Part shown: one piece after another, positions 24,870-35,825 of the stretch
How positions within the stretch are numbered: the stretch's first letter is position 1
How the letters are laid out: each line of letters starts with the position of its first letter
Assembly (NCBI GenBank): GCA_020740775.1
Contig: JAHEWK010000007.1
Span: 2,790,001 to 2,854,000, forward strand
Origin: Ilyonectria destructans
Taxonomy: Eukaryota; Ascomycota; Sordariomycetes; Hypocreales; Nectriaceae
Reading direction: 5' to 3'
DNA length: 64,000 bases
The notes under the pieces: generated by a model
What the model saw: the letters and a program-made list of their open reading frames with translations, nothing else
Database searches by the model: none
Told to the model about the DNA's origin: nothing
Program-made: the position numbers and the translations under genes

Positions 24870-25510
24870 CCGTAGTCGATAGTGTCCCCAGCACCCTGCA
24901 CGGGACGAGAACTTACCTCTCGCCTAGTAGCAAGATCTGCCATATGTTCCAACTTTAGAAGTGACATTGTAAATCTATTAACCGTCAAGTCAATGCCGTC
25001 AAACATCTTGGTGGAGATTGTGGCCGAGAAGATGGCGCTGATCCTTACTCTGGGGTTTCCATACTTGTGCATTATCTCTGTCCGGAGGCCCTCAACAACG
25101 CATAATGTATTGCCAATATCAACCCCAGCTTTATGTACAGCAGAATCACAATGGGTCCCAGTCCAGTCCGGTGAACCTATAAAATGGGTTTGGTTGCTCC
25201 GGAGTAGCCGTAATCTAGATACAGCGTACTTCGCACATTTCCACTAGGTAAATTTGGTTGACACCAGACAGGCCTATTTCGTTGCGCGCACTTTTGTGAG
25301 ATCCCGATGTTAGATTCAAGCTTAAGCGCTGTCCCGATTTTCGCTTGGAATGTGAGGTAAAAGACCACATTGGTGAACATCTGCTGGACGCGCCCTTCGC
25401 TGACATCAATTGGAGTTGAAAGGGCGAGGCATATTTCCACAACCGGTGCAGTCTTAGTATGGATATCCACACATTTGGCGGCGTGGATTGTGGTTTGACA
25501 GTTAAAAAGT
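24870..25510 (-). pseudogene. Degenerate short-chain dehydrogenase relic (SDR16C-like)
   Basis: Minus-strand fragments in shifted frames resemble the retinol/17-beta-hydroxysteroid-dehydrogenase-like SDR group. The stretch TPIDVSEGRVQQMF (about 25400) corresponds to the segment after the NNAG motif. A second fragment with EGLRTEIMHKYGNPRVR and FSATISTKMFDGI (about 25090-24960) corresponds to the region after YxxxK. No continuous frame links them, the glycine-rich N-terminus is not visible, and the catalytic tyrosine position is lost. I read it as a decayed copy; the similarity is judged by eye and could be weaker than it looks. Confidence 0.4.
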
Positions 25511-25709
25511 TAGCTATGCAGTCATACTCACGAATACGGATCATGCGCTAGATCAAGACCTTTGATCCACCTACAGATGACAAATCGACAAATCTCTTTT
25601 AACCTTCCTATTAGATAAGAAAAACAGGGATGATACACTAAAAATATTAGGTGGAAGATAACGTAGGCGGGCCATTTTGGCAGGGAACTAAACTAAACAT
25701 GTAAGCACT

Positions 25710-25715
25710 TATAAG
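25710..25715 (+). promoter_or_regulatory. TATA-like element of the alpha/beta hydrolase
   Basis: TATAAG about 95 bp upstream of the ATG at 25810. Confidence 0.35.
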
Positions 25716-25809
25716 AGCCTTCTCGCCCACTTAATTAATTTCTTCACTTGCGTAATTCTCCTCTCCATATTCTCATTTCCCATAAGGCTATTTCCAAAGC
25801 AACGATACC

Positions 25810-26796
25810 ATGTCGAACACTTTGATCGTGCTACCTCGTCCTGGGGCTGCAAAGCCCGACAACACGCTGCAGCCAATCCCAGCTCCATCTGAAGATGCCT
25901 TCATCGAAACCTTTGGTAGCTTGTTGCCCCGGGCATCCTATTTGCAGACACAGAACGGAAAGGCCGCATACTACGAGCTGCTGCCCTCGTCTCCTCCGCC
26001 CACAGACAGTACGACGACGCCTTCTCGTGTGCTTTTCGTCCACGGTGTCCAGACCTGCGCAATCGGCCTGCAGCCATTGGCAAGCGCGCTTTCTTCGCGG
26101 TTCCCACATGCACACTGTGTCCTCGTTGATCTGTGGGGCCATGGACTTACCGACACGCCAGTTGTTGCACACGATCCGGCCCTTTTCCATGCGTTGCTAG
26201 AGGCCGTGATGGCGAAGCTTGGTTGGGAAAATGCTCATCTCATTGGCTATTCGTTTGGTGCGGCGACGACAGCAAGTTTTGCGGCTGCAAAACCCGAACG
26301 TGTCGCCTCCATGGTGCTGGTTGCACCCGCGGGTTTTATCCGCGAGGCACAATTTGACGAAGTGCAGAGGAGCTACTTGCGAGGCGGTGACGGGTTAGAG
26401 GAACAGGCGAAAGAGTGGGTTATAGAGCTGTTGGAGGGAGGACAATTGATCGTCCCTTCTGATTGGAAGGGGAGAGTTGGTCGAGGCGAAGTGGTTGCTG
26501 AAGCTGTTCGAGACTGGCAAATGAAGAACCATAAAGGGCATGCTGCTAGTGTAGTCGCCATCTTTAGAGATGGTGGCGTCATGGATAAGGATGCTGAATT
26601 TGCTAAAGCGGCAAAGACAGGCCGTGAATATCTCTGCATCCTGGGAGAGCTGGACGACCTAAGTACCGTTCAGGATTTCCACAACGTCGGAATGCAGAAT
26701 GTTGTTGTTGTTCCGCAGGTTGGGCATGGAGTTGTCAGGGAAAAGGCTCTGGAGGTTGCTCGACTTATAGAGGATTTCTGGAAGAAACTCTCATAG
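25810..26796 (+). CDS. Alpha/beta-hydrolase fold protein
   Basis: Single exon, 328 aa, ATG in a good context (ATACCATGTC). The oxyanion-hole region is FVHGVQTC and the nucleophile elbow is GYSFG, with the serine at about residue 147; the acid is probably in ELDD near 280 and the histidine in VGHGV near 302. The fold suits an esterase, epoxide hydrolase or C-C hydrolase; nothing fixes the substrate. No signal peptide, so probably cytosolic. It stands alone between a relic and a STAND gene. Confidence 0.88.
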   Translation: MSNTLIVLPRPGAAKPDNTLQPIPAPSEDAFIETFGSLLPRASYLQTQNGKAAYYELLPSSPPPTDSTTTPSRVLFVHGVQTCAIGLQPLASALSSRFPHAHCVLVDLWGHGLTDTPVVAHDPALFHALLEAVMAKLGWENAHLIGYSFGAATTASFAAAKPERVASMVLVAPAGFIREAQFDEVQRSYLRGGDGLEEQAKEWVIELLEGGQLIVPSDWKGRVGRGEVVAEAVRDWQMKNHKGHAASVVAIFRDGGVMDKDAEFAKAAKTGREYLCILGELDDLSTVQDFHNVGMQNVVVVPQVGHGVVREKALEVARLIEDFWKKLS

Positions 26797-27259
26797 GTGA
26801 GATACTCGGTAGATACGGCCAGTATCTTATGACAATTGAACAGGTCTAATTCAAGGGGATATATACACATATGTCTTACATGTAAAAGATTTTCGACATA
26901 CGATAGCTTACTATGATCTGCTGATCTATCTAGTGATGGATTTGCAATAAGACGGCGCAGTCAAATATCCATACATCTCTCCATCACATTCTTTTATCTA
27001 CTTAAAAAATGCATTCTTACCCGTCAGTATAGCATTGGCTTGAATACCCAAAAAGGATACCATTGGGGATATTACCAAACTATCATTTCAGTCACAGTTC
27101 CAGCCAATACAAATGCAGAATTCAACGTAGATGGAATGACATTAGGCCCTGGACTAATGAGAGAAATAGAGGAGATAGCACCTGAGCCTTTCACCCTCTC
27201 ATTACCATCAAAAATAGAGCATACATCCTTCCCTGTTCCTATTAGTGGCTAGGTGTTTG
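26797..27259. other. Short intergenic region
   Basis: Between convergent genes. A frame of about 70 codons at 27040-27252 starts with TTG and is not recognised. Confidence 0.4.
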
Positions 27260-30200
27260 TCAAAAAAAGACTTCGAAATCTATATCAATATCGTAGTGGC
27301 AATCAATCCTAAAGCTCGATTTCTTATTTTCCGTTAGACGCTTTAAGGCCTGATATACTTCTTCCTTGATCTGATTCTCCCATGGATAACCACGATTTCG
27401 TGTTAGAAGTTTACAGGCCTCGCCAACGGCGCTCCGACTAATGTCTGCACCGTGGTCAACCAACAGCCTCATGCAGTTCGAGACATTTTGTTTATCTTTC
27501 TCATTAAGCATCGAGGTTGAACAAAATGAAAGAATGGCTTTTGCAAGAATCATCTGCCAAGGAGTTTGGTAATAGACGTTGGATCCAAGGTGCTGGCGAC
27601 TGTTTAGATCTGCCCCTTTGGACAATAGTACCCGAATCATTGAATTGCTGAGAGGGTCTTCTAGCGGGAAGATTAAAAGCAGAGAAACGTTTGGGCTTTT
27701 GGGATACCCCTGAACCCTTCTTCTCCAGGACTGAAAGATCCCGCGACGCGATGACAAACCCGTGGGGAAGGTCATGCGGCAGCCCCAGTCGGCTTTGGCC
27801 TTGATATATTCAACAACGAGTAGGCTAGTGGCAATGCAGAGGAAGTAATCATCGGATCTATCCTTTTCGAGCCCCGCGAGGGAAATGAAGTCGGTTTGTC
27901 CAGGAGGTGGTAACAGCAGCCGAAAGCCAGACGATTGGGTAAAGTCACGCAGCCCATCCAGAAGCCGGACTACATCCTCGCTGTGGTTTTGGTGACATTG
28001 AGATGCGTAGGTCATGTAAGTTCTGATCTTGGGCGGGTAGTATGAGAGGCGAGTCAGGTCTTCTTGTTCGGGACCGTAGCGTTCATACCATATAGCTACC
28101 TTGCCCAACGCCACATTTGCCGCGAGAAGCCTTACTTTGGCGTCATAGGGTTTAGTTAAATAACCCTCAAGCTTCAATTGAACTTCGGGGCTCCGGACAT
28201 ACTCCATTACAGTTTTATGTAAATACTGAACGGTGTGGTTTGAAACGTAGCTGTCAAAGGAGTCCGGCTCTTCCTCGCTGTGGTTGACTTCAAGCAGTCC
28301 TTTACATCGACCTTTCAGCCGTCTCTGCATATCATCTAGGCGGTTCGATATACCTCTTTCCGATAGGTCGTCGGGCTGGAGTTGTAGTGCGTAGTCGGTG
28401 AACGATGATTCATCTGCAAATGAGAACAGGAGAAGCGAAGGCTGCTTGATGCACGATGCCATAAGTTGAAAGTATTGCGAGGCGTGCTCCCGATAGAAAC
28501 CATCTATTTGGTCCAGCATTACCCCGTAGAGCTTTTCTAGCTCTGGGGGGAGAGCAGCCAGTCGCTTTTCGAGGTCTTCAATGCGATCACCGTGGCCAAG
28601 ACCAGCAAGCAGTGAGGCAACCACGAGTCTAACCCACAAAAATACACCACACGCTTTTTTGACAATGGATTCGATGAAGTGATCGGCAGTACTCATGTTT
28701 CTCTGCTGGAGTTGTCTGAAGTTTGCATTCTCCTGGAACTCGGCCGTGACGTAGTTTCGTATGTCCGATCGAGTGAGGTTTTCAAGCTTCAAGTTTGGCT
28801 TACTTTTGAATTCGTCTTCGAACTCGGTCCAAGGGCGACTGGCCAGGCAAACCTTGATGGGATAGCTGGAAGTGAGTCTGCGAAGGAGAGTAATCAAGAT
28901 TTCGGGCTTCCCATCGAATTCGTCGAGTCCGTCCAAGAACAGAGCGACCTTGCTGGTTGCCGTTATGAGCCCAACAGCCCGATACAACATCTCGCGGAGT
29001 TCCTCTTCTGGGATGTTCCTCATGTCCTCGTTGAACAGAGACACTGATTCCCACCTTGTTGGGGAGACTGAGGGAATAAATTCGGGACATGCTTGTAGAA
29101 GTTGATACAGAAGGCTTCGGAATAAGCCAGACTGGGATATCTGAATCCTCGATGCTCCTGCAGCCCAAAAGTAGAATGACGCCATTATGAGAGGCGTCTC
29201 ACCACCAGTCCACTTCTGCAAATGCTGCCAACATCGATTCCTAGATCTCCCAGATGTCGTCGCTTCGTCGAGACGAGTAGGCTGAATAAAAGAGCTCATC
29301 AATGTGAATTTTTCAGATGTCGTTGTCGCTTGAGTAGGCTGAGAGAGAAACCTCATCAATGTGGACTTTCCAGATCCGGCTTTTCCGGTGATCCAGTATA
29401 TCTGTTCATCTGATTCAAGCCATTCTCTCAAGTTGGACCAGTGGGCTGACTCATCCTCGCTGTCGTTGAAGACCCACTTGAAAGTATCCTCATGGGCCTC
29501 GGGAATGCCATACTCTCTGTCCTTCATCCCCTGGTACTGGAGTCGGCGTAGAAACTGGACTTCTAGCATCTTCTTCCGGTCCGGAGAAATATGTATGCTT
29601 GGTGGCACTGTGTTGTCGGATAATTCCGCTTTGTTATATATACCGCTGATGAGGTTTTCGATGAGGTCGTGCTTTTCTTTTCCAGATTCCTCAAGCTTCT
29701 GGGTGATATAGTCGGCCACTTCTGAACCAAACCCTGTTAAAAGGTATTGTGGTGGGTCGCGTGCCCCATGCACAGCTCCACCATCTGCAGCCATGATGCG
29801 CAGCTGTGTCAAAATTTCATCTTGTTTCTCCAGGCTCAGCCTTGCGGTGGTCCTTGAACGAGCAGTGAGTATTATATATCGATCTAATAAGACAGTTTGA
29901 AGACTCACCTGAGCGAGACAACGAGATGGAGGGTGAGCTCGTCTCGAAACTGGTCCAGGCGTTTCTGGAGAGATTCGATATCGCCTTTCTTCCACACGAG
30001 CTTGAATGCCGCCTTCGCTGCATCACGCTTTCGACCCTTCTCGAGTGAACCAGAACTTCCGATAGACTCCAGCATCTGATTCAGAACGCCGGAGCACTTG
30101 CTGGCCAGCACTAGAATACCATCGTCGCCCTTTGCCACATTAGAAGTCGGAGCAAGAGCGGCTCCTTTTTGAAGCTCCGTAAGGACGGAGTGAAAGCCAC

Positions 30201-30348
30201 TCGAGGAGCTCTGGAGGTCAGAGAGCACTTCGATGCTCCCAGGTCCAGCCTGGTAAATTGCACAGCCCGCGATCGCGAACTGTTTGCCGAAATCGAGTAC
30301 TTGCAGGATATTAGCTGCCAGACTAAGCGCAGCAACGGCTTCAGCCAT
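27260..30348 (-). CDS. NACHT-domain STAND NTPase
   Basis: Two exons, 1010 aa: 30348-29909 and 29852-27260, with a 56 bp intron in phase 2. The first 145 or so residues form a helical N-terminal domain common in fungal NACHT proteins (starts AVAALSLAANILQVLDFGKQ), thought to act as the signalling or effector-coupling part. The NACHT core has Walker A GKAGSGKST at about 304-312 and Walker B LFLDGLDEFDG about 125 residues later. The C-terminus has weak ankyrin-like pieces (VLLSKGADLNSRQ, MRLLVDHGADIS). Fungal STAND proteins work in non-self recognition and regulated cell death; a specific role is unknown. The large second exon is intact. Confidence 0.9.
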
Positions 30349-32728
30349 ATCAGCGGTTGAAGAACAATGCCCTATTGGGCGTCTGATGGATGAATGTGGG
30401 TTTAGATGATGATGAAAAATGCAGGTTTGATTCCAAGAGAGATGAGGGGTTTGTTGTCTGTTGGGATGGAAAGTCAGGCTGTAGGGAATGAGGCTGGCGA
30501 AACGCCACACGAGTCGCAGTCGCGGCTCATTGGGTCATGTCTTCGCTCTATTTTAATCACTAACCATATTTGATTTTACATTTCGGCACAAAAATGCCGG
30601 GGCGCATGAGGTGGGTGTAGTCGGTACCAAACCTGATTAGTGTTGAGGCTGCGAAACAAATTGTTTTTACAATTACTGCCTCTTTGTTATGATTATCGGT
30701 CGAGTATCCCTAACGCTAAAGAGAGTCTAGTGGCGCTAACGATGACTTTCGCGCAACGGGTGCTTTAACGAGTGACTATACCAGTTACTTTTTGTGAACC
30801 TACAACCTTCAATAATTGTTCCGGCCACTTCATAGACTTTTGATATGGACTGAAGTGTGACTTTTGTCAATACAGACAACTATTCCTCCTAATTAGGCAT
30901 TATTTGTGTCAATCCATCTCTTTGGGTCCATGGTACGACCAGAGGTGGGTTAGAGGAATAGCTGGGAATCTGCCCACTGTGTTTATGGGGTGATATTCCC
31001 TAAGCTTCCTCAATAGAATCCTCCGGTTCTTGGAGAATCTGATCCCAGAGATGAAGCAGGATGAATCCGAAAGAACGAAAGGAATAGTTGTTGGATGTCC
31101 TAAAATGCGTTTAATAACCTCTTTGGTGTGCCGATAGAGGTTGTCGCTGAAACCATAACATTCTGCGTTCTTACTTTGCACTGGCCAAGACCGTCAAGTC
31201 TCACGAGACGGCCAGGGGAAAATCCATGCCATCTTTGGACAGATCGCGCGCCTATTCTCTCCGCTTTGTGAAAGAAGCTCTAAGACGCCGACCACCGTAT
31301 GGTCTCGCATTGTATTCTACCATGAAGCGCTCCGATTGCTCATTTACTACTAAACCCTGATCCTGGTCTCCACATACTGTGATAAGAAGCCAATGAAAAA
31401 TCGAGGTTCCCCGTATGTCTCCGAAGCTAAGTAGGACTATCGCAGATGATGTACACGATAGCATGCTAACCCTCAAGGGTAGCGCTGTATCCGTTGGCGT
31501 TGGAAAAAGCACCGTGACTCGAATGGAGATGACGATCATGACGAGTCCAACTAAAACCGGTACTTAAAACATCCCAAGTTGGCAATTGACTATTCAATTG
31601 GTCCTGATTATGAGACCCGAGAGAAGTGACCTCTGCCGATGTATTTTTTAGTTATACCACTAGCGAATAAGACGCCACACATCACCATTGATACGGAGCT
31701 GGTCAAAGAATACGCCCGGGAAGCGACTGGACCGATCTCAGCATGTGGCGCATTACAGCCAAGTTGCGATCGGCGTCCAAGTTCTCCAAGTGACCCGGTT
31801 ACAGGAAAGATTCTGCCACCTGTTTCAAACTCATACACGTCAGCCAATTAGTATGTCTATTGTCATACAAGGCTAACACCAAGCAAGCCACCAGGCCACG
31901 TAGTGAGATACACACTCAAGCTATAACACAGGCATTGGAGTCACAAACCGGTTCCTAACCCAGTAAAATAGAGTGATGCTAAACCTTGGTCACGAAGGGT
32001 TCGTTGAGCCGGTAATCCTATAATAACAAAACCTCTGCCCAGCGCCTGCTTTCACAACATCAGGGAAAAGCCACACATGGTTTTGATTGCCCATTTCGAC
32101 TCCCCGTAAACACAAGCCGTTTAGGGAAAAAAGAACTTGTATTTAGTTGCAACTTAGCTAGTATGACCAATACCAAACAGATAGAGAATAAAGTTGCATA
32201 GGGTGTAGCCCACCTTTCTCTCAACGATGGAATTCAACGTGGGCTTCCACTCCTGAGAATAATGAAAAGCTCACTTTCTGAGAGATTTCCGGCTTACTTT
32301 GATTGCGGACGACAAGCGTTGACAGAGGTAACGTAACACACATCCTAACTCACCGCCATAATGGAAATATTGATAAGACATTGCAACCAAATTGCAATAA
32401 AATATCCCAGACATTGGATTAAATGAAACCACTAGTAGCTTCAGTGAGAGACTGTCTCAATCCACGCAGCATTCAACACTCGAATTGGAAAGCACATGAG
32501 ACATAAATATGTTATCATAGAGGCCTCCTAGACATTGGAGCACAAGACACTATTCGGTCTGGTATCAAACCGTGGAAATGATCGGCTGTTCCAGAGCCCC
32601 GGACTTTGGAAATATAAGAAGAGTTCATCTCCCTTAGGGAGAGGACATCAAATCTAACACGCCCATATCTCAATTATTGAAGCAATCTACAAACACTAAA
32701 TTTTGATCTTGTTGAAATCACCAGCATT
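30349..32728. other. Long AT-rich intergenic region
   Basis: About 2.4 kb. Frames of 70-95 codons at 30909-31181, 31252-31539 and 31608-31851 show no family motif. A TATAAG element lies at about 32613, roughly 115 bp upstream of the secreted-protein start. Confidence 0.45.
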
Positions 32729-33007
32729 ATGAAGGCTGCAACTATCGTGATTGCTGCCCTCGCGGGACTTACCGCCGCCAGCCCGACTTACAGAGGCGTA
32801 TCTGTCAGGTCTGCACAGGAGAGTTCAGCCAGTAACTGCGTCGAATGTGCTAAATATTGTTCGGATCCGGCTAATGGTTCTGCGCTCGGCGGTGCATGCT
32901 ATATTGTAAGGTGCGGAATTCAGGTATGTAATCTCTTACATTTGATACCAAAGCTCGAAGACTGGTATCACACCGATATTAACTATCCATAGTGCCTTAT
33001 TGGTTAA
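32729..33007 (+). CDS. Small secreted six-cysteine protein
   Basis: Two exons, 69 aa: 32729-32923 and 32993-33007, with an intron of 69 bp (GTATGT to CATAG, phase 0). Unspliced, the frame would run on to 32992 with a tail lacking cysteines. The first 18-20 residues form a clear signal peptide (MKAATIVIAALAGLTAAS). The mature part has cysteines in the order CxxCxxxC, CxxxxC, C, the last contributed by the second exon (CLIG). Six cysteines in about 50 residues suggest three disulfides, as in candidate effectors and defence-like peptides. I recognise no family. Expression and secretion are inferred only. Confidence 0.6.
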
Positions 33008-33292
33008 GGGATATCAACCTGCTGTCCCACCACTCAAACTCAACCTGGACAAACCTATAGATCGTGAGCGATGCCCTTCGCGACATAGAGGCGATTTGGC
33101 GGTTACGGGTCAATAACCTTCCCTTTAACAAGCTGATCGTTTATGTTGGAAGCAAGAGTGTGACTCGATTGAGAGTCGGGCAAATATTACGACTGGCTGT
33201 TGTGAGATAGTAGAAGATTGTAAGTTGGATAGATTAATTCGAGCAGTGTCTGTCGAAGAGAACTAAGATATGCCCAACTTATAACTGTCCTC

Positions 33293-34207
33293 TCAAATAC
33301 AACGAGTCCAGCCTCCATCTACCACAATGTTTTGACCAGTGATCTAAACACCATTGAAAGTTTCAGTCAGTAGTTTTCCAGTGTTAACCACGGCAGATTT
33401 TACTTACATAACTGGCCCGTTCAGAGGCCAGAAAGACGACCTGAGCCGCTACCTCCTCAGGTCTCCCCGGACGCTTCATTGAGATTGCGGGTTGCGGCTC
33501 TGGTTGAATCCGTGCAAGCTTATCACCCTCAATCGCAATCTTCTCACTCACGTCGGTGTCGATAAGACCAATTGCAATGGTGTTGAAGGTGATATCAAAG
33601 GACGAGAACTCGTTTGAGAGGGATCGCATGAGGCCGACAGCGGCCCTGGACTCTGATGTCAGCTCATCCTGACCCAATAACTTTAAGACATTAAATCCGA
33701 CAGATTAACTCACAGCCGGAACGTATTTCCTAAGATAATATGATGCCATCTGTGGGGCTCTAAGGTGCAAACACTGCCCAAGTTAATAAACCTCCCCCAT
33801 CTCTTCTCCTTCCACGTAGGCAGGACTGCCTTGGCTAGATGAACCACGCTCAGGACGCATTGGTCCGAACTTGTCTTGAAATCCTCCGCACTGGCATCAT
33901 CGAAACTAAACCTGATCAATGACCTCACATTGCAAACGACGACATCCGGCAAAGTCCCGAAGACCTCCACCGTCTTCGCCACGGCTGCGTTGACGTCGGC
34001 CTCTAGGGTCATGTCTGCCGAGACGTAGCTGGCTCTTCCACTATTCAGAGATTGGAGTTCATGGACTGTATCTTGGAGAGGACCAACGCGACGGGCCGTA
34101 ATCATTACGGAGGCGCCTTCCTTCGCGAAGTCAATGGCGATGGCCTTTCCAATTCCACTAGAGCCGCCGGAGACGAGAACGACTTTGTTTTCGAGTCCGA
34201 ATTTCAT
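33293..34207 (-). CDS. Short-chain dehydrogenase/reductase-family protein lacking YxxxK
   Basis: Three exons, 260 aa: 34207-33714, 33645-33408, 33343-33293. Splicing in phase gives GNTFRLAAVGLMRSLSNEF and a normal C-terminus (ITGQNIVVDGGW). The Rossmann nucleotide motif GGSSGIGKA is intact at about residues 14-22. Where a classical SDR has YxxxK, this protein reads HIILGN, so Tyr and Lys are replaced by Ile and Asn. It may use other residues, or not be a dehydrogenase at all. It faces a YCII-like gene across a promoter holding CCGAGG at 34363-34368, 156 bp upstream. The family is certain, the activity uncertain. Confidence 0.88.
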
Positions 34208-34845
34208 GACTGCTTGTTATGGGTGTATAAAGCTATCGGTGACCTGAAGAAGGTTGAACGGTCTTGTTGGAGAGGATGTGCCAGAGATATGCTTGCTGAA
34301 AATACTAGAGTCTGGTGACTGGAGATATAAAGACTGCATTTCGGCGCTGCTTTTCAACTCAACCGAGGTAAGCTGATATCAATATACTATTCTAGTTGCA
34401 GAAAGGAGGCCTGTGGTGCAAGATCGATCAATACGATGAGAATTGTATTGTGCCTATACCAGAGCCTAAGTTGCTCATGTACAATTTGATCTGCTTTGGA
34501 AAGTGAAAGCATAATCCAATGCCCTCCACTCAAGTGTAGCTACTCTGAAGGCCTAGAATCGCCAAAACCTTCGGTCTCCATTTAGCACTCCATCCATGAT
34601 ACCGAATACCCATATACCGGCTATTCTGTAGCCAAGCCAGAAAAGTAAGGCAGGTCCGAGATACCGAGGTACCGAGGTATCCGACACTTGGTAGCTATCT
34701 GAGATGATTGTATGTCAGCCAAGGTCCTGAAATATTGAAGAAGATGTTATTTCCTATGAGAAAGGATTTATTGGATCATCATCCGTATATTCTTACGTCC
34801 CAACCTACCCATAGCCCACAACATAGGACTACTGCTATATTCACC
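34208..34845. promoter_or_regulatory. Divergent promoter between SDR and YCII gene with CCGAGG elements
   Basis: CCGAGG at 34363-34368 lies on the SDR side. On the YCII side three near-copies follow each other at 8-bp spacing: CCGAGA at 34656, CCGAGG at 34664 and at 34672, 174-190 bp before the ATG. No gene inside. Confidence 0.5.
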
Positions 34846-35181
34846 ATGTCTTCATCGTTGCCTCTTAGAGAGTGGCTCATACAAGTTCCCATTGAGCCTG
34901 CAACCCTTGAGAAACGTCTTGCCCTTCGACAGCAACACATCGAAGAGGCAATGCCCAAGATAAAAGAGGGCATCATCACCTTTGCCGGCGGTATCCTATC
35001 TAAGCCAACCGTTGATGGCGACAACAAGGACATGACTGTGACGATGTTCACGGTGATTACAGAAACGGAGGACGAGGCGCGAAAGATTCTGGAAGAGGAT
35101 ATTTACACCACAGCAGGAATATGGGACAGCAAGAAGGCACAAATATTCCCTTGGAAGACGGGTATCAGAATTCCCAAATAG
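34846..35181 (+). CDS. YCII-domain protein
   Basis: Single exon, 111 aa, from the ATG at 34846 (CACCATG). The open frame extends upstream, but that part reads like 5' leader. It resembles the small YCII/ferredoxin-like alpha+beta fold: WLIQVP at the start, paired basic residues and histidine around RLALRQQHIEEA, GGIL in the middle and EARKILEEDIYTTAGIWDSKKAQIFPW at the end (two matched blocks). Known members include putative hydrolases and dehydrochlorinase-like enzymes; muconolactone isomerase shares the fold. It probably acts as a small accessory enzyme in the neighbouring catabolic set. Cytosolic by default. Confidence 0.75.
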   Translation: MSSSLPLREWLIQVPIEPATLEKRLALRQQHIEEAMPKIKEGIITFAGGILSKPTVDGDNKDMTVTMFTVITETEDEARKILEEDIYTTAGIWDSKKAQIFPWKTGIRIPK

Positions 35182-35825
35182 GGAGCGAGACATGAGCCCT
35201 ACACCACATATCTGCACCCCTTTCACTAGATAGGTCACTGGAGAGACTAGGTGTATCTCAATTCTACGCTTCACTTTAACACAAGTCGAGAGCAGTGTCT
35301 AACTCGTGGGTGGAACTCCTGAAACAATTTTACACCCCTAAGATTTGCCTCAGCGAGGTGTACTGAACTGTGCATAACCAAGTAGAATGTGAATTGCTAT
35401 ATTTGGTGATGATATCAGCAGTCCATCTTTGCCGGGATGTTCGGGCCTCGGGGTCTAACCTCGGAGGCCAGGTCCTACGGAAAGGGAATCTGCCGAAAAT
35501 GCGATGCACACTACCAGGTTCCCCGCATTGCATGGTTCCAGGTTGCGTGGAGCGCCAGACTTGGAGCTGGGGAATGTTACATCCGCCACTTGTGATGAAC
35601 GTCTCACTTCCGTGTGTGGCAAAATTCGTTTTTGTCGTCGTTTTCCTAAGGTCTCCCAAGCTCCTATTTCGGCCAATTTAGTAGACTCCACGGTATCGAG
35701 CCTACCACCGATAAGCTTCTTTGGTGTTCAAAGCATGCGCTGAAATATGATTTCATGACAATAAAATCTCAAGGCTGACTAAAATCGATCTGCTTCACAA
35801 CTATAAACAAAGAAGCTCGGGTAGG
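35182..35825. other. Intergenic between convergent YCII and BVMO genes
   Basis: No gene seen. Two CCTCGG words (35446, 35459) lie here although this is a 3'-3' interval, a reminder that the 6-mer alone is not proof of regulation. Confidence 0.5.

Noticed and set aside
27040..27252. 70-codon frame near the end of the alpha/beta hydrolase
   Set aside because: Starts with TTG, no upstream coding support and no recognised motif.
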